From: Bacillota bacterium
GTDB taxonomy: Bacteria > Bacillota > GCA-003054495 > Carboxydocellales > JAJZTU01
Direction: 5' to 3'
DNA: 15,577 nucleotides
Assembly: GCA_021848765.1 (NCBI GenBank)
Contig: JAJZTU010000048.1
Span: 1 to 15,577 of the forward strand
Every line of letters starts with the position of its first letter. Position 1 is the stretch's first letter. Below the pieces are notes generated by a model that was given only the letters and a program-made list of their open reading frames with translations, was not told where the DNA came from and did not search any database. Made by a program: the position numbers and the translations under genes. Shown here piece by piece: positions 1 to 7,255 of the stretch.

Positions 1-1
1 C

Positions 2-145
2 CGATCTCTGGCCGGCACGGGCTCCTTTGCTCACCATGCCGGCTTCATCAGTTTTACTTTGTCGGTCCATACTTTCCTGGCACTCCTTACCCGTTTAGTT
101 CTTGGGACATTTAGCATTTACTTGTTTAAGCCGGGTGAGATATAA
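2..145 (+). CDS. C-terminal end of a membrane protein (partial)
   Basis: Frame 2 is open from the left edge to a TAA at 143-145 and gives about 47 residues. The tail is strongly hydrophobic from about residue 15 to 41 (FISFTLSVHTFLALLTRL and on), then ends with a short polar KPGEI. This reads as a last transmembrane helix followed by a cytoplasmic or external tail. The rest of the gene lies outside the window. I do not recognise the family; a multispanning transporter, flippase or glycosyltransferase-type membrane protein are all possible. Its stop codon overlaps the predicted -10 box of the next gene. There is no start, so the call rests only on the open frame and its membrane-like composition. 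Confidence 0.5.
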   Translation, partial: RSLAGTGSFAHHAGFISFTLSVHTFLALLTRLVLGTFSIYLFKPGEI

Positions 146-146
146 T
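117..146 (+). promoter_or_regulatory. Predicted sigma-A promoter of the NUDIX gene
   Basis: A perfect -10 box TATAAT (141-146) lies 18 bases downstream of TTTACT (117-122, four of six matches to TTGACA). The start codon follows about 50 bases later. The -10 box overlaps the stop codon of the upstream partial gene, so the NUDIX gene probably has its own transcript. This is inferred from consensus only. Confidence 0.5.
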
Positions 147-195
147 AAGTTATCAAACAGGGACGAAAAATATCCCCCTAAGGAGCAGTATAGCG

Positions 196-879
196 ATGAA
201 AGTGCAGCAACTGGAACACCTAAAACAAATTCTACCCGCAACACCCGGAATTCTTGGCAAAGCAGAATATTGTAATACAGCTATTTTGGTACTACTTATG
301 TTAATTAACGGGGAATATCATTTTGTATTCCAAAAACGGAACTCCCAAATCAGGCAAGGTGGCGAAGTCAGTTTCCCGGGTGGTATCTTCGACCCCGGGA
401 AAGATAAAACCTTTGAAGAGACTGCTATCCGGGAAACAATAGAAGAACTAGGCATTCCGGAAAACAAAATTACAATTATCGGGGTTTTGGACACCCTTGT
501 TCATCCAACAGGGCTTACTATAGACGCTTGTTTAGGGGTTACCCACATTACCAGTATAGACGAAATGACTATTAATTCAAGTGAAGTCGAGTATGTTTTC
601 ACAGTACCGGTAGCTTATTTTGAGAAAACCGAGCCGGACAAGTATAATATTAATATTAAATTTCATCCTTCGTATATCGACGGAGAGACCGGGGAGGAAA
701 TTAATTTGTTTCCTGCCAGGCAGCTAGGCTTACCGGAAATGTACACACGCCCCTGGGGGATTGGAAAACACAATGTTCTGGTCTACCAGGTACAAAATGA
801 AGTGATCTGGGGAATTACAGCCAAATTTGTTTATGATGTGGTTAAAAAGATCAAGTCAGCGCAAAATGTCTGTAAGTAA
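196..879 (+). CDS. NUDIX hydrolase, CoA pyrophosphatase-like
   Basis: 227 residues. The segment around residues 47-88 carries the features of the UPF0035/CoA-pyrophosphatase branch of NUDIX proteins: KRNSQIRQGGEVSFPGG directly before the NUDIX helix, whose catalytic end reads REtiEELGI (R79, E80, E83, E84). A C-terminal IWGITAKFVYDVV segment also matches this branch (the IWG.TA signature). Family members hydrolyse CoA, oxidised CoA or acyl-CoA to 3',5'-ADP and acyl-phosphopantetheine in the cytoplasm, with Mg2+ or Mn2+. The usual upstream His (R..LR.H.GEVSFPGG) is Gly here, and the first glutamate of the general NUDIX box is not in the standard place, as is common in this branch. AAGGAG at 180-185 supports the ATG at 196. 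The gene stands alone between a membrane-protein tail and a convergent gene. The substrate is an inference; another nucleoside diphosphate derivative is possible. Confidence 0.85.
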   Translation: MKVQQLEHLKQILPATPGILGKAEYCNTAILVLLMLINGEYHFVFQKRNSQIRQGGEVSFPGGIFDPGKDKTFEETAIRETIEELGIPENKITIIGVLDTLVHPTGLTIDACLGVTHITSIDEMTINSSEVEYVFTVPVAYFEKTEPDKYNINIKFHPSYIDGETGEEINLFPARQLGLPEMYTRPWGIGKHNVLVYQVQNEVIWGITAKFVYDVVKKIKSAQNVCK

Positions 880-1062
880 AAGAGAAACTGGTTAACGCTT
901 TAAGAAAAGTTAAGCACAGCCAAGGTACAGGTGCCCTATTGTATCGGATGACACCTTAACGGTCAGACCTTCACAATTTTGTTTGAACAATAATGCGAAA
1001 AAACTATAAAACCCTTGTGGCTTTCCTGTCCCCAGATGAAAAATTTTTTTAAAAAGGCTCAA

Positions 1063-1476
1063 TTACTTTATATATGGGCTTAAAGCTTTTTTAAGTTCAT
1101 CCGATGGTCTATAATAATAAGGTCCAAACCAAAAGAAATTAAAATCGTTATCTATTGCAACTCCCTCGGGTTCGCTAATATTCTTATTATAAAACCTAAC
1201 TTTATAAACTTTAGTCTTTAACCATTCCTGAAGATTTCCGGGTAGAGCAGGTTTATTAGCAAAGCTTGTGGAAATACTCTTTGATTCCCTGAAGCTTTTA
1301 GTAATCTGCTTAATTTCCTTTTGATCGGTTATTTCAGCTACTACTTCATCTTTAGAATTTAAAATTACAATTTTTTGCCCATCCTTGAAAGTGGGCTGTC
1401 GATACTCCTGATTACATCCTACTAATTGGGTAGTAAAGATAGCCGCAATTAATCCAAAAACTAATATCCTATCCAT
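1063..1476 (-). CDS. Small secreted lipoprotein of unknown function
   Basis: 137 residues. The N-terminus is a short charged start, a hydrophobic stretch (residues 4-18) and a lipobox LVGC with the lipidation cysteine at C21, so the mature protein should be anchored to the outer face of the cytoplasmic membrane. The rest is a compact, charged domain of about 115 residues ending in an aromatic FFWFGPYYY stretch near residue 114-122. I do not recognise a family. The start is well supported: GAGGAGGT sits 8 bases before the ATG. It lies 67 bases downstream of the protease gene with a terminator-like hairpin between them, and only about 24 bases separate that hairpin from its start, so it is probably expressed by read-through or from a promoter inside the protease gene. 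The coding sequence is AT-rich compared with the large operon to the right. Confidence 0.7.
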   Translation of the reverse strand: MDRILVFGLIAAIFTTQLVGCNQEYRQPTFKDGQKIVILNSKDEVVAEITDQKEIKQITKSFRESKSISTSFANKPALPGNLQEWLKTKVYKVRFYNKNISEPEGVAIDNDFNFFWFGPYYYRPSDELKKALSPYIK

Positions 1477-1500
1477 AAAATACCTCCTCAGAAGAAAAAC

Positions 1501-1535
1501 TAAGAACTAACCTAAATTAAGTGGGTTAGTTCTTA
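1501..1535 (-). terminator. Hairpin between protease and lipoprotein genes
   Basis: TAAGAACTAACC (1501-1512) and GGTTAGTTCTTA (1524-1535) form a perfect 12-bp stem with an 11-base loop. On the minus strand it is followed by GTTTTTCTTCT, as in an intrinsic terminator. It starts about 9 bases past the protease stop codon, and may act as an attenuator for the lipoprotein gene immediately downstream. Confidence 0.65.
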
Positions 1536-1543
1536 TTATAGCC

Positions 1544-2734
1544 TTACGGTCTTGCACTTACAAAAGCTATGTCATCCTTGGCGGCCCAATAATCATCAAA
1601 GTTTAAAGAAGCTGTATAACCAGCCCCATCATTAACTTTTACAAATCTATTACCTTGACCGCCATCATAGAACTTTCTTCCAGCTACCCAGTGATAATTA
1701 TAGGCTAAATTATCACCGTATTTTGTACTTCCAATTAACATTCCGACAGGTCTTCCTGCACCTAATTCCGTTATACCTAAATTCCAAACCGTGGTATAAC
1801 CTGAAGACCAGTTTGCAGAACTAGTAGTCGGTGTGGTCCCCACTTTACTTTGCCAATAACTTGAAATCCCATTTTTGTAACCATAAACTCCTGTACCGTC
1901 CCATCCGGTACCCATAGCAGTATAAAGTGCATCCCTTAATTGAACTCCCGTTGCCCGGTCACTATCCGCTTGAAGTTGAGTATACCCGTGTATATCCCAC
2001 CATCCCAAAACCATTGCGCCCGAGGTAGGTCCACAGTCGTTATAGGAACCTTGTATATATGATGGGAGATCAGTAATATCATCGCTATAGGTAGCTCCAG
2101 TCCCTGGTTCAATATGAACCGATTGAATGGTAACAACGGGGTCTAATATTTTTCCCCAAACTTTTTTAACATTAGTCTGATCCTCGGGGATTCCCTTCTT
2201 CGAAACGGGGGTATACTTTTCAGGCAAAACCTTATCAGTCATTAAGTCAAAATACCTGACTCCTTTAACTACCTTACCCTCCAATATTTCGGCCTTAGCC
2301 AAGTATTCTAAAGCGCCATCGTGAATAAATTGAATATTCCCTACCTTTTGATTTACAGGAAGAATATTCTCGATAGACTTTATAACCTTATTAACTTTTA
2401 AATGTAATGGAGCCGTCTCTACCGCCTCTTTTACAGGATAGTACTCTTTACTAGCACTGACAGTTATGAAACCAACTTCAACCCCTTTTTTCTTTAATGG
2501 AACGATAAAAGAATCGGGATTACCATTATTATCGTAATAGAGTACGGGTTCCTCAGTCTGAACACTGTTCCATTCAGGTGTTAAATTCCTACCTTCATTT
2601 CTCAAGTAGTCTTTAGCCACCCTACTGGCTTCCTGGTGGGTCACTTGTTCGGAGGGTTGTACGAGGGCATTGGCTACTAAAGTAGGCATTAAAACTAGAA
2701 TAGCCAAGGTAAATATTAAAACCCTTTTGATCAT
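1544..2734 (-). CDS. Secreted C39-like (papain-fold) cysteine protease
   Basis: 396 residues. Residues 1-23 form a signal peptide (K3, R4, hydrophobic core, cleavage likely after ANA). Residues about 30-120 resemble the propeptide/inhibitor-like domain seen in streptopain-type (C10) and related secreted cysteine proteases, with a short YYD(N)NGNPDSFIVPL strand-turn motif. The catalytic domain spans about residues 215-396. The cysteine sits in YNDCGPTSGAMVLGWWD (C234), the histidine in NYHWVAGRKF (H348), and a likely Asn/Asp partner in KVNDGAGY (N368/D369). The order Cys-His-Asn/Asp and the DCGPTS motif fit the peptidase C39-like/papain fold. No transmembrane helix follows, so it should be secreted and probably activated by removal of the pro-region. 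AAGGAGGT with 8-base spacing supports the ATG at 2734. Substrate unknown; a peptidoglycan- or toxin-type transglutaminase-fold enzyme is a less likely alternative. Confidence 0.8.
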   Translation of the reverse strand: MIKRVLIFTLAILVLMPTLVANALVQPSEQVTHQEASRVAKDYLRNEGRNLTPEWNSVQTEEPVLYYDNNGNPDSFIVPLKKKGVEVGFITVSASKEYYPVKEAVETAPLHLKVNKVIKSIENILPVNQKVGNIQFIHDGALEYLAKAEILEGKVVKGVRYFDLMTDKVLPEKYTPVSKKGIPEDQTNVKKVWGKILDPVVTIQSVHIEPGTGATYSDDITDLPSYIQGSYNDCGPTSGAMVLGWWDIHGYTQLQADSDRATGVQLRDALYTAMGTGWDGTGVYGYKNGISSYWQSKVGTTPTTSSANWSSGYTTVWNLGITELGAGRPVGMLIGSTKYGDNLAYNYHWVAGRKFYDGGQGNRFVKVNDGAGYTASLNFDDYWAAKDDIAFVSARP

Positions 2735-2801
2735 CCAAAAAACCTCCTTAATTTTATATAGCCTTCAAAATTCCGCCGGCTGGAATAATGTGGCCACTTC
2801 A

Positions 2802-2830
2802 ATAATACCATTTAATTCCACATATTTCAA
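2802..2830 (-). promoter_or_regulatory. Predicted sigma-A promoter of the protease gene
   Basis: On the minus strand TTGAAA (2830-2825) and TATTAT (2807-2802) are separated by exactly 17 bases. Each matches the sigma-A consensus at five of six positions. The start codon at 2734 lies about 60 bases downstream and has a strong ribosome binding site. Confidence 0.6.
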
Positions 2831-2941
2831 CAGTTTCCGCTAATTTTATTTTTTGTTATTTTTGGCTTATTGTTGTTTTTTGTCCTATTTTATGTAAAAA
2901 TGGTCGAATTGCTTATATTTGAGCCTTGTGCAAATTATCTA

Positions 2942-2995
2942 GCCCTTGATACTCAAGGGCCTTATTCTGTCGAACGATACTCTAGATAGCGTTCG
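2942..2995. repeat. Two adjacent inverted repeats in the protease upstream region
   Basis: GCCCTTGA (2942-2949) and TCAAGGGC (2953-2960) form a perfect 8-bp stem with a 3-base loop. Ten bases further on, CGAACG (2971-2976) and CGTTCG (2990-2995) form a second, 6-bp stem around a TCTAGA-centred loop. Neither is followed by a T-run on either strand. They lie between the operon terminators and the protease promoter. Beyond these, the promoter at 2802-2830, a T-rich stretch (2842-2885) and the two terminators, I see nothing else in the 409-base gap 2735-3143. Confidence 0.5.
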
Positions 2996-3046
2996 GTCCT
3001 TTATGCCAATATGCTGCAATTAATTAATTTTCGACACCCAAGAGAA

Positions 3047-3070
3047 AAACGCTGTTTTCATACAGCGTTT
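3047..3070 (-). terminator. Second (distal) terminator of the methylmalonyl-CoA operon
   Basis: AAACGCTGT (3047-3055) and ACAGCGTTT (3062-3070) form a perfect 9-bp stem with a 6-base loop. On the minus strand the stem runs into TTTTTCTCTT. It lies about 20 bases past the first terminator, so the operon ends in a tandem pair. Confidence 0.7.
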
Positions 3071-3090
3071 CAGGAGTTACAGACAAAGAA

Positions 3091-3127
3091 AAAAGGCAGC
3101 CAAAGCCACAAGCTTCAGCTGCCTTTT
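3091..3127 (-). terminator. First terminator of the methylmalonyl-CoA operon
   Basis: AAAAGGCAGC (3091-3100) and GCTGCCTTTT (3118-3127) form a perfect 10-bp stem around a 17-base loop. On the minus strand the stem is followed by TTTCTTTG. It lies 17 bases after the stop codon of the biotin carrier gene, the last gene of the operon. Confidence 0.8.
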
Positions 3128-3143
3128 CTCATTTGTCTATCCC

Positions 3144-3539
3144 TCATGCGATTACTACCATAACCTCGCCCATGCCTACGGTCTGACCTTCGGTAACCTT
3201 GACCTCTTTAACTTTACCGGCCTTCTTCGTGGAAATCTCATTCTCCATTTTCATTGCTTCCAGGACAATCACTACATCTCCGGCCTTGACCTTATCCCCG
3301 GCCTTGACCTTCACTGCCTTAATCACCCCGGGCATAGGAGCCGCAACGTCCCCGCTTCCGCCAGTGGCAGCAGCCTTAGCAGGCGCCGCAGGAACAGCCT
3401 GAGGTGCTGCTGCCGGGCGTACGGCCGCAGCCTCAGAAGTCCGCTGAATTGAAGCAGGAGCGGTTACTCCTTCTGCAGGGAGCTCTTCTACCTGAACGTC
3501 ATAAGCAAGCCCATTGATTGTCACACGAAGTTTCTTCAC
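3144..3539 (-). CDS. Biotin carboxyl carrier protein of acyl-CoA carboxylase
   Basis: 131 residues. Residues 1-20 form a short beta-rich N-terminal segment (VTINGLAYDVQVEE) typical of carriers in propionyl-CoA/methylmalonyl-CoA enzymes. Residues 22-63 are an Ala/Pro-rich flexible linker, and residues 64-131 are a biotinyl domain. The biotin attachment motif is EAMKMEN with the acceptor lysine at K97, and PMPG at 68-71 is the usual companion turn. The protein shuttles carboxybiotin between the biotin carboxylase and carboxyltransferase encoded just upstream. The start is GTG, preceded by GGGGGAG at a 6-base distance; the gap to the carboxylase stop is 20 bases. It is the last gene before a tandem terminator. 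The linker and short length argue for a dedicated subunit and against a fragment of a larger carboxylase. Confidence 0.92.
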   Translation of the reverse strand: MKKLRVTINGLAYDVQVEELPAEGVTAPASIQRTSEAAAVRPAAAPQAVPAAPAKAAATGGSGDVAAPMPGVIKAVKVKAGDKVKAGDVVIVLEAMKMENEISTKKAGKVKEVKVTEGQTVGMGEVMVVIA

Positions 3540-3559
3540 TGTTAACTCCCCCTATTTAT

Positions 3560-5224
3560 TTACTTCATCATTCTGCTCAGCATTAAATTATTCAGACCCA
3601 GCAGCCGCCAGGGGCTAATCCCTATAGCCGGCTCCCCGCTAACCTTGCGTATCCCGGCAATACGATAATCCCCATCTCCCATGGCATCAACAGCAGCCGT
3701 AATCACGGCCAGGATTTCCGGCGGAATAGCCTCATCCGCCGGGGCCAGCTTAACCTCGGGGGCAGCCCACTCAGTTGTAGCGGTCTCAGCAAGATTACTC
3801 CCGGCCCCGGCAGGCTCTGGGACGGACTTAACTTCACAAGGGGCAGCCTGGTCTTGTACTTCCTCTTCTACCTGTTCCTCTTCCCTGACAAAGGGCTCCA
3901 GGCGCTTGGCAATGAAGTTGGTATAAACATCACCCTTCTGGAAGTACTTGTTCTTTAACACATGGAGGTGGAAGGGAATGGTGGTCTCCACACCCTCAAT
4001 CAAAAACTCCTGGAGGCAGCGGCGCATCCGGGCAATGGCCTCATCCCGGTCCTTGGCCCAAACAATCAGCTTGCCAATCATGGAGTCATAATATGGAGTG
4101 ATAGTATACCCCGCATAAGCAGCGCTATCCAGACGAACCCCAAAACCGCCGGGAGCACGATAAGCAGTAATGGTCCCGGGATTGGGCATGAAATTCATGT
4201 AAGGATCTTCAGCATTAATCCGGCACTCAATGGCATGGCCCCGGATAACAATATCCTTCTGCTCATAACCCAGGGGCTCATTGGCGGCCACCCTGATTTG
4301 TTCTTTAATCAAATCAATACCGGTAATCAACTCGGTAACCGGGTGCTCTACCTGGATCCGGGTGTTCATTTCCATGAAATAAAATTCCCCGTAAGTAGTT
4401 AGCAGGAACTCTACCGTACCGGCGCCGGAGTAATTAACCGCCTTGGCTGCAGCTACAGCCACTTCCCCCATGATTTGCCGCAAGCGGGGGGACAAAGCCG
4501 GTGAGGGAGCTTCCTCAATCAGCTTCTGGTTGCGGCGCTGCACAGAGCAGTCCCGCTCACCCAGGTACACCGCATTACCGTGATTATCGGCCAAAATCTG
4601 GAACTCTACGTGCCGGCAGTTGTCCAGGTATTTTTCAATATAAACCTCAGAATTACCAAAGGCGGACTGGGCTTCAGAGCGTGCAGCCCTGACCGCATCC
4701 AGGATTTCTCCCCGGTTATTGGCAATCCGCATGCCCCGGCCGCCACCACCGGCGGAAGCCTTGATGAGGACAGGATAACCGATGCTCACAGCAATCTTGT
4801 TGGCATCCTCATCATTTTCCAGGATAGTATCACTTCCGGGAACCACAGGTACCGCAGCCTTGAGCATGGTCTCCCGGGCAACGGACTTATCGCCCATAGA
4901 CTCAATGGCCTCCGGCGAAGGCCCGATGAAAACAATCCCTGCATCTGTACACTGGCGTGCAAAACCGGCATTTTCGGAGAGGAAGCCAAAACCTGGATGA
5001 ATGGCCTCTGCCCCGGTTTCCTTGGCTACCCTGATGATAGTTTCTTTCTCCAGGTAGCTGCGGGGAGCTCCGATGCAGACCGCCTCATCGGCCAGTTGTA
5101 CATGCATGGACTCCTTGTCAACTTCGGAATATATGGCAACTGACTTAATGTCCAGTTCCTTACAAGCCCGGATAATCCGGACAGCAATCTCCCCCCGGTT
5201 GGCTATCAATATCTTTTTGAACAC
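3560..5224 (-). CDS. accC: Biotin carboxylase subunit with OadG-like C-terminal tail
   Basis: 554 residues from the GTG at 5224, which gives the canonical beginning FKKILIANRGEIAVRI. A GTG at 5236 would add four residues but overlaps the ribosome binding site. Residues 1 to about 445 are a complete biotin carboxylase: N-terminal Rossmann-like domain, ATP-grasp with the glycine-rich KASAGGGGRGMR loop, the EMNTRIQVEHP catalytic/metal segment, and the C-terminal domain. It carboxylates biotin on the carrier protein using ATP and bicarbonate. Stand-alone enzymes of this family are usually about 450 residues; this one adds about 105. The addition is an acidic, Ala/Pro-rich linker (about 445-499) and a 55-residue tail (IPPEILAVITAAV, then YRIAGIRKV, then SPWRLLGLNNLMLSR) that resembles the soluble end of OadG/MmdD decarboxylase subunits. 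The tail has no membrane helix. It probably helps dock the subunits; that role is inferred. The symbol accC names the domain; pccA-type function is likely. Confidence 0.92.
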   Translation of the reverse strand: MFKKILIANRGEIAVRIIRACKELDIKSVAIYSEVDKESMHVQLADEAVCIGAPRSYLEKETIIRVAKETGAEAIHPGFGFLSENAGFARQCTDAGIVFIGPSPEAIESMGDKSVARETMLKAAVPVVPGSDTILENDEDANKIAVSIGYPVLIKASAGGGGRGMRIANNRGEILDAVRAARSEAQSAFGNSEVYIEKYLDNCRHVEFQILADNHGNAVYLGERDCSVQRRNQKLIEEAPSPALSPRLRQIMGEVAVAAAKAVNYSGAGTVEFLLTTYGEFYFMEMNTRIQVEHPVTELITGIDLIKEQIRVAANEPLGYEQKDIVIRGHAIECRINAEDPYMNFMPNPGTITAYRAPGGFGVRLDSAAYAGYTITPYYDSMIGKLIVWAKDRDEAIARMRRCLQEFLIEGVETTIPFHLHVLKNKYFQKGDVYTNFIAKRLEPFVREEEQVEEEVQDQAAPCEVKSVPEPAGAGSNLAETATTEWAAPEVKLAPADEAIPPEILAVITAAVDAMGDGDYRIAGIRKVSGEPAIGISPWRLLGLNNLMLSRMMK

Positions 5225-5230
5225 TTGCAA

Positions 5231-5240
5231 CCTCACCCCT
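5231..5240 (-). promoter_or_regulatory. Ribosome binding site deciding the biotin carboxylase start
   Basis: AGGGGTGAGG (minus strand, 5240-5231) pairs well with the 16S rRNA 3' end and lies 8 bases before the GTG at 5224. The alternative GTG at 5236 is inside this site, so the 5224 start is preferred. Confidence 0.6.
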
Positions 5241-5257
5241 TCCTGATTTACTGCGAT

Positions 5258-6805
5258 TTACAGCGGAATGTTTCCGTGTTTTTTGGTGGGGCGGGTATCA
5301 CGTTTGTTAGCCAGCATCTGCAGGCTTTGAATCAGGCGGTGCCGGGTGTCCCGGGGATCAACGACATCGTCAACCATACCTTTGGAACAAGCCACATAGG
5401 GATTAGCGAACTTCTCCCTGTATTCAGCGGTCCGCTTAGCCCGTACTTCAGCGGGGTTAACAGCATTATTGATCTCATCCTTAAAGATGATGTTAGCAGC
5501 GCCGTCAGGACCCATAACCGCAATCTCAGCAGTCGGCCAGGCCAGGGCCACATCAGCCCCCAGGGAACGGCTGCACATAGCAACATAGGCGCCGCCGTAG
5601 GCTTTGCGCAGGATTAGGGTTATCTTGGGCACAGTGGCCTCAGAATATGCATAGAGAATCTTGGCCCCGTGGCGGATAATTCCACCGTATTCCTGGGAAG
5701 TACCAGGCAAGAATCCTGGGACATCCACCAGGGTAATCAAGGGAATATTAAAGGCATCACAGAACCGCACAAAGCGGGCAATTTTATCACCACTGTTGAT
5801 ATCCAGGCAGCCGGCCAGCACCCTGGGCTGGTTGGCTACAATACCCACAGACCTTCCATCAATCCGGGCAAAGCCTACCACGCAGTTCTCGGCAAAATAA
5901 GGGTGAACCTCAAAGAACTCCCCGCCGTCCACCACTGCATGGATTACATCCCGGACATCATACTGTTTGTTGGGTTCGGTAGGAACAATCTTTAGAATAT
6001 CCTCGCTCCGGACAAAGGGCTCCCGGGATTCAGTCCTGGGGGCTTCTTCACAGTTGTTCTGAGGAATATAGCTCAACAGCCTGCGGATATTTAAAATGCA
6101 TTCCTCTTCGTTTTGAGCGATAAAGCTGGCCACACCGCTCACATGGTTGTGGGTCATAGCTCCCCCCAGGGCCTCAGTGGACACGTCCTCACCGGTTACA
6201 GTCCTGATGACCTGAGGTCCGGTAATAAACATCTGGCTGGTATCAGCTACCATGAAGATGAAGTCAGTGATAGCCGGCGAATATACCGCCCCGCCGGCAC
6301 AGGGCCCCATGATAGCGGAAATCTGGGGGATAACTCCGGAAGAAAGGGTATTACGGTAGAAGATATTACCATAAGCGCTCAGGGACATAACCCCTTCGTG
6401 AATCCGGGCTCCGCCTGAGTCATTAAGGCCGATAACCGGGGCCCCGGCCTTGGTGGCCATATCCATAATCTTGCAGATTTTCAGGGAGTGCAGTTCACCC
6501 AAAGCGCCGCCGTAAACGGTAAAGTCCTGGGAGAACACATAGACCAGGCGGCCGTTAACCGTACCATAGCCGGTAACGACTCCTTCACCCAGTTGGACAT
6601 CATCAGCCTTCCCAAAATCAGGGGCCTCACCCTGGACAAACATATCAGTTTCTACAAAACTGCCGGGATCCAAAAGCAGCTCAACCCGCTCCCGGGCAGT
6701 CATTTTGCCGGCCATGTGCTGGCGCTGGATCCGGCGTTCTCCGCCGCCTTGTTTGAATTTTTCCCGGCGAGAGGCCATATCTTGTAACTTTTCATGTATT
6801 GCCAT
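5258..6805 (-). CDS. mmdA: Propionyl-/methylmalonyl-CoA carboxyltransferase subunit (PccB/MmdA type)
   Basis: 515 residues, the usual length for this family. It has two crotonase-fold halves. The N-terminal half contains LNDSGGARIHEG (about 127-138) and the oxyanion-hole segment GPCAGGA (167-173); the C-terminal half contains DVPGFLPGTSQEYGGIIRHGAK (361 on), the second oxyanion segment KAYGGAYVAM (401-410) and LAWPTAEIAVMG. The ending KKHGNIPL is typical of PccB/MmdA proteins. It moves the carboxyl group between carboxybiotin and propionyl-CoA, giving (S)-methylmalonyl-CoA, in the cytoplasm. It is flanked by the epimerase gene and the biotin carboxylase gene (21-33 bases away), which fits propionyl-CoA carboxylase or a transcarboxylase half. 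GGGGAAG lies just before the ATG. Acetyl-CoA as substrate is unlikely in this context, but sequence alone does not exclude broad specificity. Confidence 0.93.
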   Translation of the reverse strand: MAIHEKLQDMASRREKFKQGGGERRIQRQHMAGKMTARERVELLLDPGSFVETDMFVQGEAPDFGKADDVQLGEGVVTGYGTVNGRLVYVFSQDFTVYGGALGELHSLKICKIMDMATKAGAPVIGLNDSGGARIHEGVMSLSAYGNIFYRNTLSSGVIPQISAIMGPCAGGAVYSPAITDFIFMVADTSQMFITGPQVIRTVTGEDVSTEALGGAMTHNHVSGVASFIAQNEEECILNIRRLLSYIPQNNCEEAPRTESREPFVRSEDILKIVPTEPNKQYDVRDVIHAVVDGGEFFEVHPYFAENCVVGFARIDGRSVGIVANQPRVLAGCLDINSGDKIARFVRFCDAFNIPLITLVDVPGFLPGTSQEYGGIIRHGAKILYAYSEATVPKITLILRKAYGGAYVAMCSRSLGADVALAWPTAEIAVMGPDGAANIIFKDEINNAVNPAEVRAKRTAEYREKFANPYVACSKGMVDDVVDPRDTRHRLIQSLQMLANKRDTRPTKKHGNIPL

Positions 6806-6850
6806 ACTTCCCCTGCCCCTTTTCTTACTTAAATTTTATGATTGCCATTA

Positions 6851-7252
6851 CTACTCTCTCTCACACAGCTCAATCAAAGTCCCGTGAGTGCCCTTGGGGT
6901 GGAGAAAGGCAATTTTCGCTCCGCCCGCTCCCCTCCTGGGCTTTTCGTCAATAAGGCGTACACCCTTGGCTTTCAGGTCTGCCAGGGCCTGTTCAATATT
7001 ATTAACCCGGAAGGCAATATGCTGAATACCCTCTCCCTTAGCTTCGATAAACTTGGCTACCGGGCCGTCAGGAGTAGTGGATTCCAGTAATTCTATCTCA
7101 CTGTCACCTACCGGCAGGAAGGCTACTTTTACCTTCTGCTCTTCCACCACCTCAGTCTCCACCAGTTTAAGCCCCAGAATATCCTGATAAAGCTTCAGGG
7201 CCTCATCAATACTTTTCACAGCAATACCGATGTGGTCTACCTTGGTAATCAC
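6851..7252 (-). CDS. mce: Methylmalonyl-CoA epimerase
   Basis: 133 residues in the vicinal-oxygen-chelate (glyoxalase) fold as two beta-alpha repeats. Metal-ligand positions are visible: H7 in VDHIGIAV, an acidic residue in IELLE (about 52-56), H78 in GIQHIAF and E129 in LIELCE; the HPKGTHGTLIEL ending is characteristic of the family. The enzyme interconverts (S)- and (R)-methylmalonyl-CoA, linking the carboxyltransferase product to the mutase. The start is GTG at 7252, only 3 bases after the stop of the B12 subunit gene. Its ribosome binding site AGGAGGTG (7268-7261) lies inside the last codons of that gene, so translation is probably coupled. A general glyoxalase is unlikely given length, motifs and neighbours. 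Confidence 0.94.
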   Translation of the reverse strand: MITKVDHIGIAVKSIDEALKLYQDILGLKLVETEVVEEQKVKVAFLPVGDSEIELLESTTPDGPVAKFIEAKGEGIQHIAFRVNNIEQALADLKAKGVRLIDEKPRRGAGGAKIAFLHPKGTHGTLIELCERE

Positions 7253-7255
7253 CTG

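Noticed and set aside
880..1062. A terminator between the convergent NUDIX and lipoprotein genes
   Set aside because: Partial complementarity (for example AGGTG with CACCT near 928-956) gives no stem of useful length with a following T-run. I see no supported feature in this 183-base gap.
4580..5143. A 187-codon plus-strand open frame, with other antisense frames across the biotin carboxylase and carboxyltransferase genes
   Set aside because: All lie opposite highly conserved catalytic proteins and show no family features of their own.
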